Shown here in pieces: positions 7,561 through 16,334 of a stretch of DNA of 64,000 nucleotides. The notes under the pieces are model-generated. The model was not told where the DNA came from. It did no database searches and worked only from the letters and a program-made list of their open reading frames with translations. The stretch's first letter is position 1; each line of letters begins with the position of its first letter. The position numbers were made by a program, and so were the translations under genes. Source of the stretch: JACJXW01 sp964418125 (lineage in GTDB: Bacteria; Bacteroidota; Bacteroidia; Chitinophagales; Saprospiraceae); contig CAYQKY010000024.1 of the NCBI GenBank assembly GCA_964418125.1, positions 1-64,000 on the forward strand, given 5' to 3'.

Positions 7561-8925
7561 CTACCCTTTCTCCACCTCCTGCGCCCACTTATCCCGGTCA
7601 TCGGGAATGGCCCAGGCGGAACCGCTGTTCTCCATACTGGTGAACATGGGCACCCATTCCTGCGGCCCCTGTGAAAGGGCCAGGATCTCGTAGCGGCGCA
7701 TCTTCAGGATGGGCTCCAAGGGGTTGATCAGCACGGGGCAGGCCTCCACGCAGGCGTTGCAGGTGGTGCAGGCGTGGAGTTCCTCCGGTGTGGTATAATC
7801 GAAGAGGGATTTACCGTCGTCGTAGTTGTCTTTACTTACGGGTTTGGATTTGTCTTTGGCGAACTGTTCGTCTCCGCTTTCGATATTGCGGCCTACCTCC
7901 TCGGCCCGGTCGCGAATATCCATCAGGATCTTGCGGGGAGACAATTTCTTACCCGTGATGTTGGCCGGGCAAACAGAAGTACAGCGGCCGCATTCGGTAC
8001 AGCTGTAGGCGTCAAGTAGGTTTTTCCAGCTAAGGGTAAATACATCGTTGGATCCGAATTCCGGCAGCTCGGCATCCATATCCATAGCATCGCCTCCTCC
8101 ATCTTCCGAAAGGCCCATCATGCTCTTGACTTCGTTCATCACCTCCGGCATATTGTCCATTTCACCCCTTGGTTTCAGCCGGGCGTAGTAGGTATTGGGA
8201 AAAGCAAGGAAGATGTGCAGGTGCTTGGAATACGGCAGGTAATTGAGGAATACGAAGACCATGAGCAGGTGAACCCACCACCCGAAGCGCTCAACGGCCT
8301 GCAATGCCCCCTCGCTCATGCCGCCGAAGAGGGCAGGCCCCAGCCAGGTGCTGACCGCCAGCTGGCCGGTTTCGGGATAATGCTGCGGGTCGATATCCTG
8401 GAGCAGCACATCAGCCCCGTTCATGCTGAAAATGCCGATGAGCAGGATGATCTCAAAAATGAGGATCAGGTTACCGTCCAGCCTTGGCCAGCCCTTCATC
8501 TCCGGCGTCCAGAAACGCGGGGTCTTCAGTACGTTCCTCCGCGCCAGGAAGATGATGGTAGCCACGAAGGCCAGGATGGAAAGCACCTCGATAAAGCTGA
8601 TGACAAAGGTGTAGAACCCGCCCAGCTTATCGGCAAAAAACCGGTGCCGTCCGGAAAAGCCGTCGATAAAGATCTCGATCAGTTCTACCTGGGTGAGCAG
8701 AAAAGCAACGTAAATGAAAAGGTGAAAAACGGCCGGTATCCAGCGGGTGAACATCTTCTGCTGGCCAAAGGAAACCAGGAGCACATTGCGCCAGCGCCGG
8801 CCTGCATCTCCGCTGATCTCCTCGTCCTGGCCCAGAAGGACATTTCGGCGCACCCGGGAGAAGGAACGCCAGGCCAGTGCGAAGGCGGCTGCAGTTACCA
8901 GAATAAAGAGGATCTGTTGTATCAT
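7561..8925 (-). CDS. Membrane-anchored 4Fe-4S electron-transfer protein (HdrC/NarI-like fusion)
   Basis: From ATG 8925 the product is 454 aa; a GTG seven codons upstream is less likely. The first half has about five membrane helices, including IQQILFILVTAAAFALAW, FHLFIYVAFLL, SFIEVLSILAFVATIIF and HLLMVFVFLNYL. Histidines within the helices could bind heme b, as in nitrate-reductase gamma subunits. The second half has two ferredoxin-type clusters, CTECGRCTSVCP (near 307) and CTTCNACVEACP (near 385). It should accept electrons in the membrane together with the CCG protein at 5061-5855. The two are usually neighbours but are separated here by a 1.4-kb TPR gene. Confidence 0.85.
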   Translation of the reverse strand: MIQQILFILVTAAAFALAWRSFSRVRRNVLLGQDEEISGDAGRRWRNVLLVSFGQQKMFTRWIPAVFHLFIYVAFLLTQVELIEIFIDGFSGRHRFFADKLGGFYTFVISFIEVLSILAFVATIIFLARRNVLKTPRFWTPEMKGWPRLDGNLILIFEIILLIGIFSMNGADVLLQDIDPQHYPETGQLAVSTWLGPALFGGMSEGALQAVERFGWWVHLLMVFVFLNYLPYSKHLHIFLAFPNTYYARLKPRGEMDNMPEVMNEVKSMMGLSEDGGGDAMDMDAELPEFGSNDVFTLSWKNLLDAYSCTECGRCTSVCPANITGKKLSPRKILMDIRDRAEEVGRNIESGDEQFAKDKSKPVSKDNYDDGKSLFDYTTPEELHACTTCNACVEACPVLINPLEPILKMRRYEILALSQGPQEWVPMFTSMENSGSAWAIPDDRDKWAQEVEKG

Positions 8926-9093
8926 GGATGTGATGGTTAAAGGCACAGCGAATTTTCGCTAAAATAACAGCTACTGCCGAAGTAAAAAAGCAATTTCCGT
9001 AAATTATGTCAGCGCTAAAATAGAATCATTTCTCACAATCAGGCAGAATTTGTTCCCCAAATCCTTAATTTTAGCCATGCAAAAAACCACCTG

Positions 9094-9588
9094 ATGAAAA
9101 TACTCGATCAAGAACAGATACAGCAGAAGATCAAACGCCTGGCCATCGAGATCCTCGAGAACAACTACGAGGAAAAAGAGCTCATTCTTGGCGGCATTAA
9201 CAAAACCGGCCTGGGCTTCGCGAAGATGCTCCTGGATGAACTGAAAAAGATCACCGACATCCCAATCACCCTCACCCGGATCCGGATCAACCCCGCCGCT
9301 CCGCTAAGCCAGGAAGTACAGATCGAGCTTCCCGCCGAACAGCTGGAAGGCAAGGCCATCATCGTGATCGACGATGTGGCCAACACCGGGCGGACGCTGT
9401 TCTACGCCATGAAGCCACTCCTTGGCGTCCTGCCTAAAAAAGTAGAAGTTGCCGTACTCGTCGACCGTACGCATAAATCCTTTCCGGTAAAAGTCGATTA
9501 CTTCGGCCTTTCCCTGGCCACCACCCTGATGAATAATATCGACGTTCAGATCCTGGATGTGGAGGAGCAGGCGGTGTTTTTGAATTAG
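9094..9588 (+). CDS. PyrR-like phosphoribosyltransferase
   Basis: A 164-aa type I phosphoribosyltransferase. The PRPP-binding loop reads AIIVIDDVANTGRT (residues 88-101), with the paired acidic residues and TGRT expected for the family. The N-terminal LDQEQIQQKIKRLAIEI and the later VDRTHKSFPVKVDYFGLSL resemble PyrR, the uracil phosphoribosyltransferase and RNA-binding attenuator of pyrimidine operons. No pyr genes are nearby, so a regulatory role is unproven and the symbol is withheld. Start ATG; a divergent gap of 168 bp separates it from the Fe-S gene. The stop codon overlaps the left arm of an intergenic hairpin. Confidence 0.8.
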   Translation: MKILDQEQIQQKIKRLAIEILENNYEEKELILGGINKTGLGFAKMLLDELKKITDIPITLTRIRINPAAPLSQEVQIELPAEQLEGKAIIVIDDVANTGRTLFYAMKPLLGVLPKKVEVAVLVDRTHKSFPVKVDYFGLSLATTLMNNIDVQILDVEEQAVFLN

Positions 9589-9678
9589 TTGATCGGTTGG
9601 TTGATTGGGTTGAATGAGTTTATTAGGCGCCTGGCTTCCGGGCAGGACGGACTAAATCAACCCAATCAACCGATCAAC
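9588..9678. repeat. Tandem-word hairpin overlapping the ends of two converging genes
   Basis: The left arm (9588-9613) begins GTTGATCGGTTGGTTGATTG and is matched by 9655-9678, which ends CAATCAACCGATCAAC. Apart from one extra GTTG in the left arm, the 24 bases pair perfectly. The centre contains AGGCGCCTGGCTTCCGGGC. The left arm starts in the last base of the PyrR-like stop codon. The right arm covers the last codons and stop of the patatin gene. The hairpin therefore takes up the whole junction and is a candidate bidirectional terminator. Confidence 0.75.
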
Positions 9679-10442
9679 CTTTTCAACTCATCCATCCTCT
9701 CCATCGCCGCCCTGTAACCAATATCGAACAAAGGCTCATAGCGGTTCAACTGAAAGATATTGAAGTCATGGACCTCCTTGGGCTCGATCAGCAGGTCGCA
9801 GAGCTCCATATTGGGGCGGGTGTTGGCCAGAACGGAAAGGTCAAAACAACGCTGGGCGATACCCAGGACATTCTGCACCGACTTGCCGGGCACGGTAACG
9901 TGCGGCATCACATTCACAGCAACGGTAATATCACAGAGTTTCTTTAGCGGCCCTACCGGCATATTGTCCAGCAACCCTCCATCTACGTAGAACTGCCCAT
10001 CGATCTCAACCGGTTGAAAGATAAGCGGAATGGAGGAAGAGGCAGTGACCACGTCGAAAAGCGGGCCGCTGCTGCGCATTTCGCATTCTCCGGTATTGAG
10101 GTTGGCTATAGCGACGATGAGCTTCTTTTCCAGGGCTTCAAAGCTGTCTTCCGGAATGCTTTCGGCAAGCCTGCCGCGCAAGTACGTAAGCCTGGTCAAT
10201 CCGGAAAAAGGGATGGACACTTTAAAGAGCTTAAAGAAGCTGGCCTTGCGCACAAACTCCATGATCTCGCCGGGTTTCTTGCCGGCTGCGTAAAGGGCCC
10301 CGACAATGGCGCCGGCACTGGCGCCGGAAACAACCTCCGGAATGATGCCCTGCTCTTCCAGTGCCTGCAACACGCCGATGTGGGCAATGCCTCTGGCCCC
10401 CCCGCCGGACAGGGCGAGGCCGATGCGCTTCTTTGGTGCCAT
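9666..10442 (-). CDS. Patatin-like phospholipase (NTE/RssA family)
   Basis: This 258-aa protein has the full patatin catalytic set. These are the oxyanion loop GLALSGGGARGIAHIG at the start (residues 7-22), the nucleophile elbow GASAG (near 41-45), and the catalytic aspartate in VDGGLLDNMPVG (near 153). Members hydrolyse acyl chains from membrane lipids or lysophospholipids using a Ser-Asp dyad. It has no signal peptide, so it probably acts in the cytosol or at the inner membrane face. Its size fits single-domain bacterial RssA-type members. The last residues are encoded within an intergenic hairpin arm. Confidence 0.9.
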   Translation of the reverse strand: MAPKKRIGLALSGGGARGIAHIGVLQALEEQGIIPEVVSGASAGAIVGALYAAGKKPGEIMEFVRKASFFKLFKVSIPFSGLTRLTYLRGRLAESIPEDSFEALEKKLIVAIANLNTGECEMRSSGPLFDVVTASSSIPLIFQPVEIDGQFYVDGGLLDNMPVGPLKKLCDITVAVNVMPHVTVPGKSVQNVLGIAQRCFDLSVLANTRPNMELCDLLIEPKEVHDFNIFQLNRYEPLFDIGYRAAMERMDELKRLIG

Positions 10443-10460
10443 TTGTAGTCCATGGTTAAA

Positions 10461-10542
10461 TGGTTAAATTGCTGTATTGTTTTGCCCCACGGCCTACAGC
10501 CATTCAGCAATTTAACAATATACCAATACAGCAATTTAACCA
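10461..10542. repeat. Intergenic hairpin with 19-bp perfect arms
   Basis: TGGTTAAATTGCTGTATTG (10461-10479) is exactly inverted as CAATACAGCAATTTAACCA (10524-10542). Extra TGGTTAAA and CAGCAATTTAACAATA words flank and fill the element. The centre reads CCCCACGGCC. It lies between two minus-strand genes, downstream of the cupredoxin gene and upstream of the patatin gene, so it could end the cupredoxin transcript. Confidence 0.75.
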
Positions 10543-10551
10543 GGGTTCATA

Positions 10552-12585
10552 CTACTGCTTCACCAGTTCCTGAGACCATATCCGGTTGTCCTGCACGAAA
10601 GTGATCAGGTAAGCGCCTGCCTCCAGCCTGGATACATCCAGACGGGTGGAAACATCGGGGCTCCTCCATTCCTGCACCAACTGCCCGGTAAGGGTGCTGA
10701 TGCGGATTACATCCAGGGGCTCTGTGCTGAGTATCTGCAACTGCTCCCGTACCGGATTGGGGAAAAAGGCGATGGTTTTACCCAGAGAGGGATCGAGCAC
10801 ATCGCTGTAAGGGTCGATATCTTCCATGTAGCGAGGCAGCAGCTGGTAGCCCTCATCATAAGGGGAGCTGCTGTCGAACTGGCTGCCGATGCCCGTTACG
10901 CTGAAAGTACCGGTGGGAGCCGGAAGGGTAAACAGGTCGACATCGTCATCTATACGGATGGTATAGGTATTCGTCTGATCGGAAACGGTTACATTAAAGC
11001 CGTCCGTCCCTACGCCCCAGGCGGAGGGATCATCCAGCGATACATTTTCTATTCGCACGAGCTGAGATTCCGTCGATTCATCCAGTGCTGAGACAACAGT
11101 AGGGTTCACCAGGGTATTTCCACTACTGAGAAGTTCCAACCTGGCGGGCACGATCTGCACCAACCCCCTGAACTGGTCGATTTCTCCCTGAATGGAAACC
11201 TCGTCTCCTTCCTGTACGGTGTAGCTAAAGTTTTCTCCGCCACTGAAAACGCCTATTCCATCATTATTACCGTCGATGATGGTAAACTGCAGTCCTTCCG
11301 GCCGCAGATTAACGCCATAGACGATGCCCTGCAGCTGGCATTCCACCCCCAGAGAATCAGCAACTCCATCAGCATCTACTGTAGTGACTTCCCCAATGGT
11401 GTACTCCGGGTAAAAAACCGGGCAGTTGATGGTTATGGAGGCCTCTGCAGTCATACATTCTCCACCGACACAGACTTCATAAGTGAAAGCATCCATACCG
11501 CAGAAGCCCAGATCCGGTGTGTAGGTAATGGTATTGTCCATATTGATCTCTACATCTCCGTTCTCCGGGCTTACGACAACGGTAAGGCTTTCCAGTGGCG
11601 CCGGCAGAAAGTCATTGCCGAGCACATCAATAGTAACAGCTGTGTTAACATCGGTTGTAGCTACGTCGTCATTAGCGGTGAGGGGCCCGGACCCCATGGG
11701 GTCGTAAGTCCCGGCAGGGAAGGGGTTATCGGCCGTACTGTTGGTCATGCCACCTTCCAGAGCATCAATGCCGCCATAAGTCCAGTTGGATGGAACGAAA
11801 GTACTGCCATCAGGGCCGGTGCCATTTACGCGGTATGCCCAGCCGTCCAGGTATTCCCAGGGCTGGCCGGTGCCGTCTACATTGATGTCTCCGAAGACAT
11901 CTACAACCTCTCCATTGCGAAACAATTCGATGGCGTCATCTCCGTTAATTGACATCGAAGAAGGGCTGGCGTCATCGACAAAATCGGCATCGAAGCCAAA
12001 GAAGGCGCCAAACTCCACATCGGCATTGGTGATATAAAGAAAGGTTCCGGCAGTTACCGACATGGAGGGGAAAGTGAATTCCACCCCACTCGACCCACCT
12101 CCGTTGTTGGCAGAGCCAATGCCATATTCACTAAGGTCTGCAATGTCATCCAGTACATACATCTCCACTCCCTTGGGCAGGCCTCCGGTGAGGGTGCCGT
12201 CAAAGACGCCGGTCAGCAGCAAGCTGGTAGCGCCACCTGTACCTCCCTGCACGGTTATTGTCCCGGTCATGCCCAGGCCCAGATGCGGGTCGCAGTGGTA
12301 TTCATAGGTTCCGGGCTGGGTAAAGGTAAAGGAATAGGACCAGGGCGCCGGGGCGGCAGCTCCACTGCCAAAACCCTCCGGATTGCTGGGATATTCCGCC
12401 AGGGTTCCATTGACGTTATGGGTACCTCCGGTATTGTTCCAGGTAACCATGTCTCCGACATTGATGGTCAGGGCGTCAGGCGAAAAAGAAAAGTCCTGTG
12501 CCGTCACCTCATGTTCCTGCTGAGCCTGAGTGCCGGAGAGGGAAACGAAAAATGTTAAAAAAGAAAGGTAGGTAAATAGCCTCAT
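10552..12585 (-). CDS. Secreted T9SS cargo with cupredoxin (plastocyanin-like) domain
   Basis: The ATG at 12585 begins a clear signal peptide (MRLFTYLSFLTFFVSLSGTQAQ) and gives 677 aa; a longer TTG start is rejected. Domains in order: a type I copper domain (about 25-115) with ligands in THNVNG and YHCDPHLGLGM; a lamin-tail-like beta region with DDAIELFRNGEVVDVFGD (about 215-235); an Ig/cadherin-like module beginning ANDDVATTD and containing VTIDVLGNDFLP; an OB-like region with VQEGDEVSIQGEIDQFRG; and a T9SS type A sorting domain opening FFPNPVREQLQIL (last 70 residues). It should be exported and attached to the cell surface, and the copper site suggests electron transfer or copper binding. 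It is divergent from the Oar-like receptor gene. Confidence 0.82.
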   Translation of the reverse strand: MRLFTYLSFLTFFVSLSGTQAQQEHEVTAQDFSFSPDALTINVGDMVTWNNTGGTHNVNGTLAEYPSNPEGFGSGAAAPAPWSYSFTFTQPGTYEYHCDPHLGLGMTGTITVQGGTGGATSLLLTGVFDGTLTGGLPKGVEMYVLDDIADLSEYGIGSANNGGGSSGVEFTFPSMSVTAGTFLYITNADVEFGAFFGFDADFVDDASPSSMSINGDDAIELFRNGEVVDVFGDINVDGTGQPWEYLDGWAYRVNGTGPDGSTFVPSNWTYGGIDALEGGMTNSTADNPFPAGTYDPMGSGPLTANDDVATTDVNTAVTIDVLGNDFLPAPLESLTVVVSPENGDVEINMDNTITYTPDLGFCGMDAFTYEVCVGGECMTAEASITINCPVFYPEYTIGEVTTVDADGVADSLGVECQLQGIVYGVNLRPEGLQFTIIDGNNDGIGVFSGGENFSYTVQEGDEVSIQGEIDQFRGLVQIVPARLELLSSGNTLVNPTVVSALDESTESQLVRIENVSLDDPSAWGVGTDGFNVTVSDQTNTYTIRIDDDVDLFTLPAPTGTFSVTGIGSQFDSSSPYDEGYQLLPRYMEDIDPYSDVLDPSLGKTIAFFPNPVREQLQILSTEPLDVIRISTLTGQLVQEWRSPDVSTRLDVSRLEAGAYLITFVQDNRIWSQELVKQ

Positions 12586-12816
12586 GTTGGATACTTTGAT
12601 TAAGAAAATGGGTGAAGAGAACAATAAAACAAAAATAGTGGAAGAATGCCCTCCTTCAAATTCAAATTAAATTATTGTGGAAAAAAACGGGTTTTTCTTT
12701 CTATCCGAAAATTATAACTCTCATCAATTTCAGCCCGGTTAAATAAATTAATATACGCTTAACATCTGCTCCTTACATTTGCCGCCGGAATGGTTTTCTA
12801 AAGTGAAATAGAGTTA

Positions 12817-12845
12817 TTGAGTTCGGGGATTTTGCCTTATTTTTG
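12817..12845 (+). promoter_or_regulatory. Bacteroidota-type promoter for the Oar-like receptor gene
   Basis: TTG at 12817-12819 and TATTTTTG at 12838-12845 are separated by 18 bases and match the TTTG/TTG...TAnnTTTG consensus of the Bacteroidota housekeeping sigma factor. Transcription would start about 100 bases before the ATG at 12953. The rest of the 367-bp divergent gap is AT-rich and shows nothing else recognisable. Confidence 0.65.
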
Positions 12846-12952
12846 ACCCGAAGCAACGTCAAATCGCCCTGACCTGAAACGAAAAACTACAGGCTACTTT
12901 ATAAAAGCAGCCAAAGCCAAACAATTATTTGTTCATTTAAACTCACTCGTTT

Positions 12953-15900
12953 ATGAGATTTTCAATGCTAATGAGAGCACTGAGTGCCTTCGCATTACTC
13001 CTTGTTTTTCAAGGAATGGCGCTTGCTCAGGGTGTCACCACCTCCTCCATGCAAGGGAAGATCCAGGATGTAGACGGCGAACCGCTGATCGGCGCCAACA
13101 TTCTGGCGGTGCACCTACCTTCCGGCACTACATACGGTACCGCTACTGATGTAGAAGGGAACTACCGCATTCCCAACATGCGGGTTGGTGGCCCCTACAA
13201 AGTGACGATTTCCTACACCGGCTACGGAGAAACCGTGCTTGACGGCATTTTCCTGCGCCTGGGCGAGGCCTTCCGGCGGGATTTCGATCTCGAGGAACAG
13301 GGCATTGAACTGGAGGCAGTCCAGGTAGTGGCCCGCCAGGGTACTACCGGCTCCAACTCCGGCGCCAGCACGCAGATCACTTCCGAAGACATTGATGTTG
13401 TGCCAACCCTGAACCGGGACCTGGCCGATTACGTCCGCCTGACTCCTCAGGCGACCGGCTACAGCGGCGGCACCTCGTTCGCCGGGGTGAACAACCGCTA
13501 CAATGCTATTTACATCGACGGCGCGGTGAACAATGACGTATTTGGTTTGTCTGGCCAAGGCACCAACGGCGGCCAGACCGGTATCGCCCCCTTCTCCATC
13601 GACATCATCGACCAGTTCCAGGTGGTGCTTTCTCCGTATGACGTAACCCTGGGCGGTTTCGCCGGCGGCGGCATCAACGCAGTGACAAAATCCGGGACCA
13701 ATGAATTTGAAGGAACCGCCTACTACTTCTGGCAAAACGAAAGTATGGTCGGCAAAACCAACGAATCGCTGACCGACCGCACAGGCAGCGAGCGGGAAAA
13801 AGTCGCTGAATTCTCACAGAAGACCTACGGCGCTTCTCTGGGAGGCCCGATCGTGAAAGACAAGGTGTTCTTCTTCGTCAACGCGGAGCTCCGCCGGGAC
13901 GAAACGCCTTCTCCCTTTGACTTCGGAGTTTACGATGGCGACGCAGACCAGGGACAGCTCAACACACTGCGTAACTTCCTCATCAACACCCACGGTTATG
14001 ACCCGGGAACTTTTGGAAGCGTTACCGATGAGCTGAACGGCACCTCGCTGTTCGGTAAACTCGACATCAACCTGAGCCAGAACCACCGGCTGACGCTGCG
14101 CCACAACTACACCAACGCAGAGAACATCGACCGCAACGTTTCCGGCGCCCGCTTCATCAACTTCTCGAATAATGGTGTTTTCTTCCCAAGTATAACCAAT
14201 TCTTCAGCTCTGGAACTGAAGTCCAACTTCGGCAGCGATTTCAGCAACAACCTGATCATTGGCTTTACTTCCGTTCGCGATGACCGCGACCCGATCGGCA
14301 GCGACTTCCCTTATGTTTACATCAACGACGGCGCCGGCCAGATCGCTTTGGGTTCTGAGGAGTTTTCTACAGGTAACGCCCTCGATCAGGATATCTTCAC
14401 GATAACAGATAACTTCAAGATCTACAAGGGCAACCATACCATCACCCTCGGCACGCACAACGAATTCTACAGTATTTACAACCTGTTTATCCGCCAGAAC
14501 TACGGTACTTACCGCTTCGAAAACATAGATGCCTTCATCAATGGCGAGCCGGCTATTGAATACGACCGCTCCTACTCGCTGGTAGATGACATCACGGGCG
14601 ACGGCTCCGCCGCTGCGTCTGATTTCAACGCTATGCAGCTGGGCTTCTACGCTCAGGATGAGTGGACCGTGAACTCTCGTTTCACCCTGACGGCAGGCAT
14701 CCGCCTCGACATTCCGGTCATCACCGACGACCCGGCCATCCACCCGACCTTCAATACGGAAACCCTGCCGGACTTGCAGGCTGCCTATCCCATTGCCAGT
14801 GACGTAAGGGGCGGGGCGGCTCCCGACGGCCAGCTGATGTTCTCGCCGCGCGTCGGTTTTGAATACGACCTGGCCGGAGACCGCAGCAGTATCCTGCGTG
14901 GCGGCGCCGGTATCTTTACCAGCCGTATCCCGTTCGTATGGCCGGGCGCCATGTTCAACAACAACGGCGTTACGATCGGTAGTGTCTCCGAACGGGATAT
15001 CTCCGGAGACATCGACTTCATCGCCGACATCCAGAAGCAGTACACCAACCCCGGATTCTCCATTCCCCAGGGACAGGTAGACCTCTTTACCCAGGACTTT
15101 AAATACCCGCAGGTGCTGCGCGGCAACCTGGCGGTAGACACGAGGCTGCCGGGTGGTATTTCCGCTACCCTGGAAGGTGTTTACACCAAGACGTTGAACA
15201 ACATCGTCTATACCAACGTCAACTCCGACCCGACAGTAGACTTCAACTGGACCAATACCGGTGGCGACGACCGCCCGGTATTCCCCCGCGATGACATCGC
15301 CGGCCCTTACGGCGCCGGTATCTACGTGGGCCACAACACCAGTGAAGGATACACCTACACTCTTACCGCCGCCCTGGCCAAGCAGTTTGACTTCGGCCTT
15401 TCCGCCAACCTGTCCTACACCTGGGGAGATGCAGAGGCTGTGAATGAAGGTACGTCTTCCCAGAACTCTTCTCAATGGCGCGGCCAGGTGAGCATCGACG
15501 GCCGCAACTTCCCGGTACTGGGGCGTTCTGACTTTGCACTGGGCCACCGGGTACTGGGTGCGCTCACTTATGCCATCGACTGGAATAAGGAGAAAAATGC
15601 CACCACTACCCTTACGTTGCTTTACGAAGGCCTGACCGGCAGCCCCTACTCTTACGTCATCGGTGGCGGCGGTGGCCGCAACATCAACAACGAAACGGGA
15701 AGTACCAGCCGTAACCGCAGCCTGATCTGGATCCCTGCTAACCAAAATGAGATCAACCTGGTTGAAACTGACGGCATCTCCCCGCAAGAGCAGTGGAACC
15801 GCCTCAACGCCTTCATCGAGGATGACCCGTACCTGAGCCAGAACCGCGGCAGCTATGTGGATAAGAACTCCAACTGGATGCCCTATACCAGCTTCATCGA

Positions 15901-16195
15901 CCTGTCCCTGCGGCAGGACTTCGGACTGAAAGCAGGCGGTAAGATGCACAAGCTGCAGTTCAGCTGGGATGTGTTCAACCTCGCCAACCTGCTGAACCCG
16001 AGCTGGGGCGTTCGTTACAGCGTGCCGGGTGACTTCAACAACTACTTCCTGTACAACTTCGAAGGGTATGCAGCCGACGGCACCACGCCGCAGTTCTCCT
16101 ACACGGAAGAAGCATTAGGAAAAGATGCGCTGATCATCAGCGACTTCGGTTCCCGCTGGCGCATGCGCTTCGGCTTGAGATATATCTTCCGGTAA
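12953..16195 (+). CDS. TonB-dependent outer-membrane receptor, Oar-like
   Basis: A 1080-aa outer-membrane protein. Residues 1-25 are a signal peptide ending ALAQG. A carboxypeptidase-regulatory-like domain follows (about 33-115: MQGKIQDVDGEPLIGANI, then YRIPNMRVGGPYKVTISYTG). A plug domain (about 130-240) has YIDGAVNNDVFG, FQVVLSPYDVTLGGFAGGG and INAVTKSGTN. The remainder is a large beta barrel ending in RWRMRFGLRYIFR, with the aromatic terminus of a Bam substrate. The plug phrases match the Oar-like branch of TonB receptors first described in Myxococcus, not SusC. No SusD partner is next to it, so the substrate is unknown. It has its own promoter and is closed by a perfect hairpin terminator. 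Confidence 0.88.
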   Translation: MRFSMLMRALSAFALLLVFQGMALAQGVTTSSMQGKIQDVDGEPLIGANILAVHLPSGTTYGTATDVEGNYRIPNMRVGGPYKVTISYTGYGETVLDGIFLRLGEAFRRDFDLEEQGIELEAVQVVARQGTTGSNSGASTQITSEDIDVVPTLNRDLADYVRLTPQATGYSGGTSFAGVNNRYNAIYIDGAVNNDVFGLSGQGTNGGQTGIAPFSIDIIDQFQVVLSPYDVTLGGFAGGGINAVTKSGTNEFEGTAYYFWQNESMVGKTNESLTDRTGSEREKVAEFSQKTYGASLGGPIVKDKVFFFVNAELRRDETPSPFDFGVYDGDADQGQLNTLRNFLINTHGYDPGTFGSVTDELNGTSLFGKLDINLSQNHRLTLRHNYTNAENIDRNVSGARFINFSNNGVFFPSITNSSALELKSNFGSDFSNNLIIGFTSVRDDRDPIGSDFPYVYINDGAGQIALGSEEFSTGNALDQDIFTITDNFKIYKGNHTITLGTHNEFYSIYNLFIRQNYGTYRFENIDAFINGEPAIEYDRSYSLVDDITGDGSAAASDFNAMQLGFYAQDEWTVNSRFTLTAGIRLDIPVITDDPAIHPTFNTETLPDLQAAYPIASDVRGGAAPDGQLMFSPRVGFEYDLAGDRSSILRGGAGIFTSRIPFVWPGAMFNNNGVTIGSVSERDISGDIDFIADIQKQYTNPGFSIPQGQVDLFTQDFKYPQVLRGNLAVDTRLPGGISATLEGVYTKTLNNIVYTNVNSDPTVDFNWTNTGGDDRPVFPRDDIAGPYGAGIYVGHNTSEGYTYTLTAALAKQFDFGLSANLSYTWGDAEAVNEGTSSQNSSQWRGQVSIDGRNFPVLGRSDFALGHRVLGALTYAIDWNKEKNATTTLTLLYEGLTGSPYSYVIGGGGGRNINNETGSTSRNRSLIWIPANQNEINLVETDGISPQEQWNRLNAFIEDDPYLSQNRGSYVDKNSNWMPYTSFIDLSLRQDFGLKAGGKMHKLQFSWDVFNLANLLNPSWGVRYSVPGDFNNYFLYNFEGYAADGTTPQFSYTEEALGKDALIISDFGSRWRMRFGLRYIFR

Positions 16196-16232
16196 GAAAA
16201 ATTTCTTCTTGCTGAAACATATATAACTTATG

Positions 16233-16273
16233 AAAAAGAGGCTTGCCGGAATTCCGGCAAGCCTCTTTTTTTT
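16233..16273. terminator. Perfect palindromic terminator, likely bidirectional
   Basis: A 19-bp perfect palindrome (16233-16270) is centred between 16251 and 16252 and has GAGGCTTGCCGGAATTCC as its core. Eight T residues follow on the plus strand (16266-16273). A run of five A residues on the left serves as the T-tract for the opposite strand. It lies between the converging Oar-like and CtlX-type genes and can end transcripts from both. Confidence 0.9.
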
Positions 16274-16334
16274 ATCGGTATCCATATCTCAGGCAGCACA
16301 TTTCCATGTATTTCCCTTCAACCCCAGCCCAGCC

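Noticed and set aside
14204..15949. 581-codon open frame on the strand opposite the Oar-like receptor gene
   Set aside because: It is a shadow of a highly GC-rich third-position gene; the plus-strand frame has full domain evidence.
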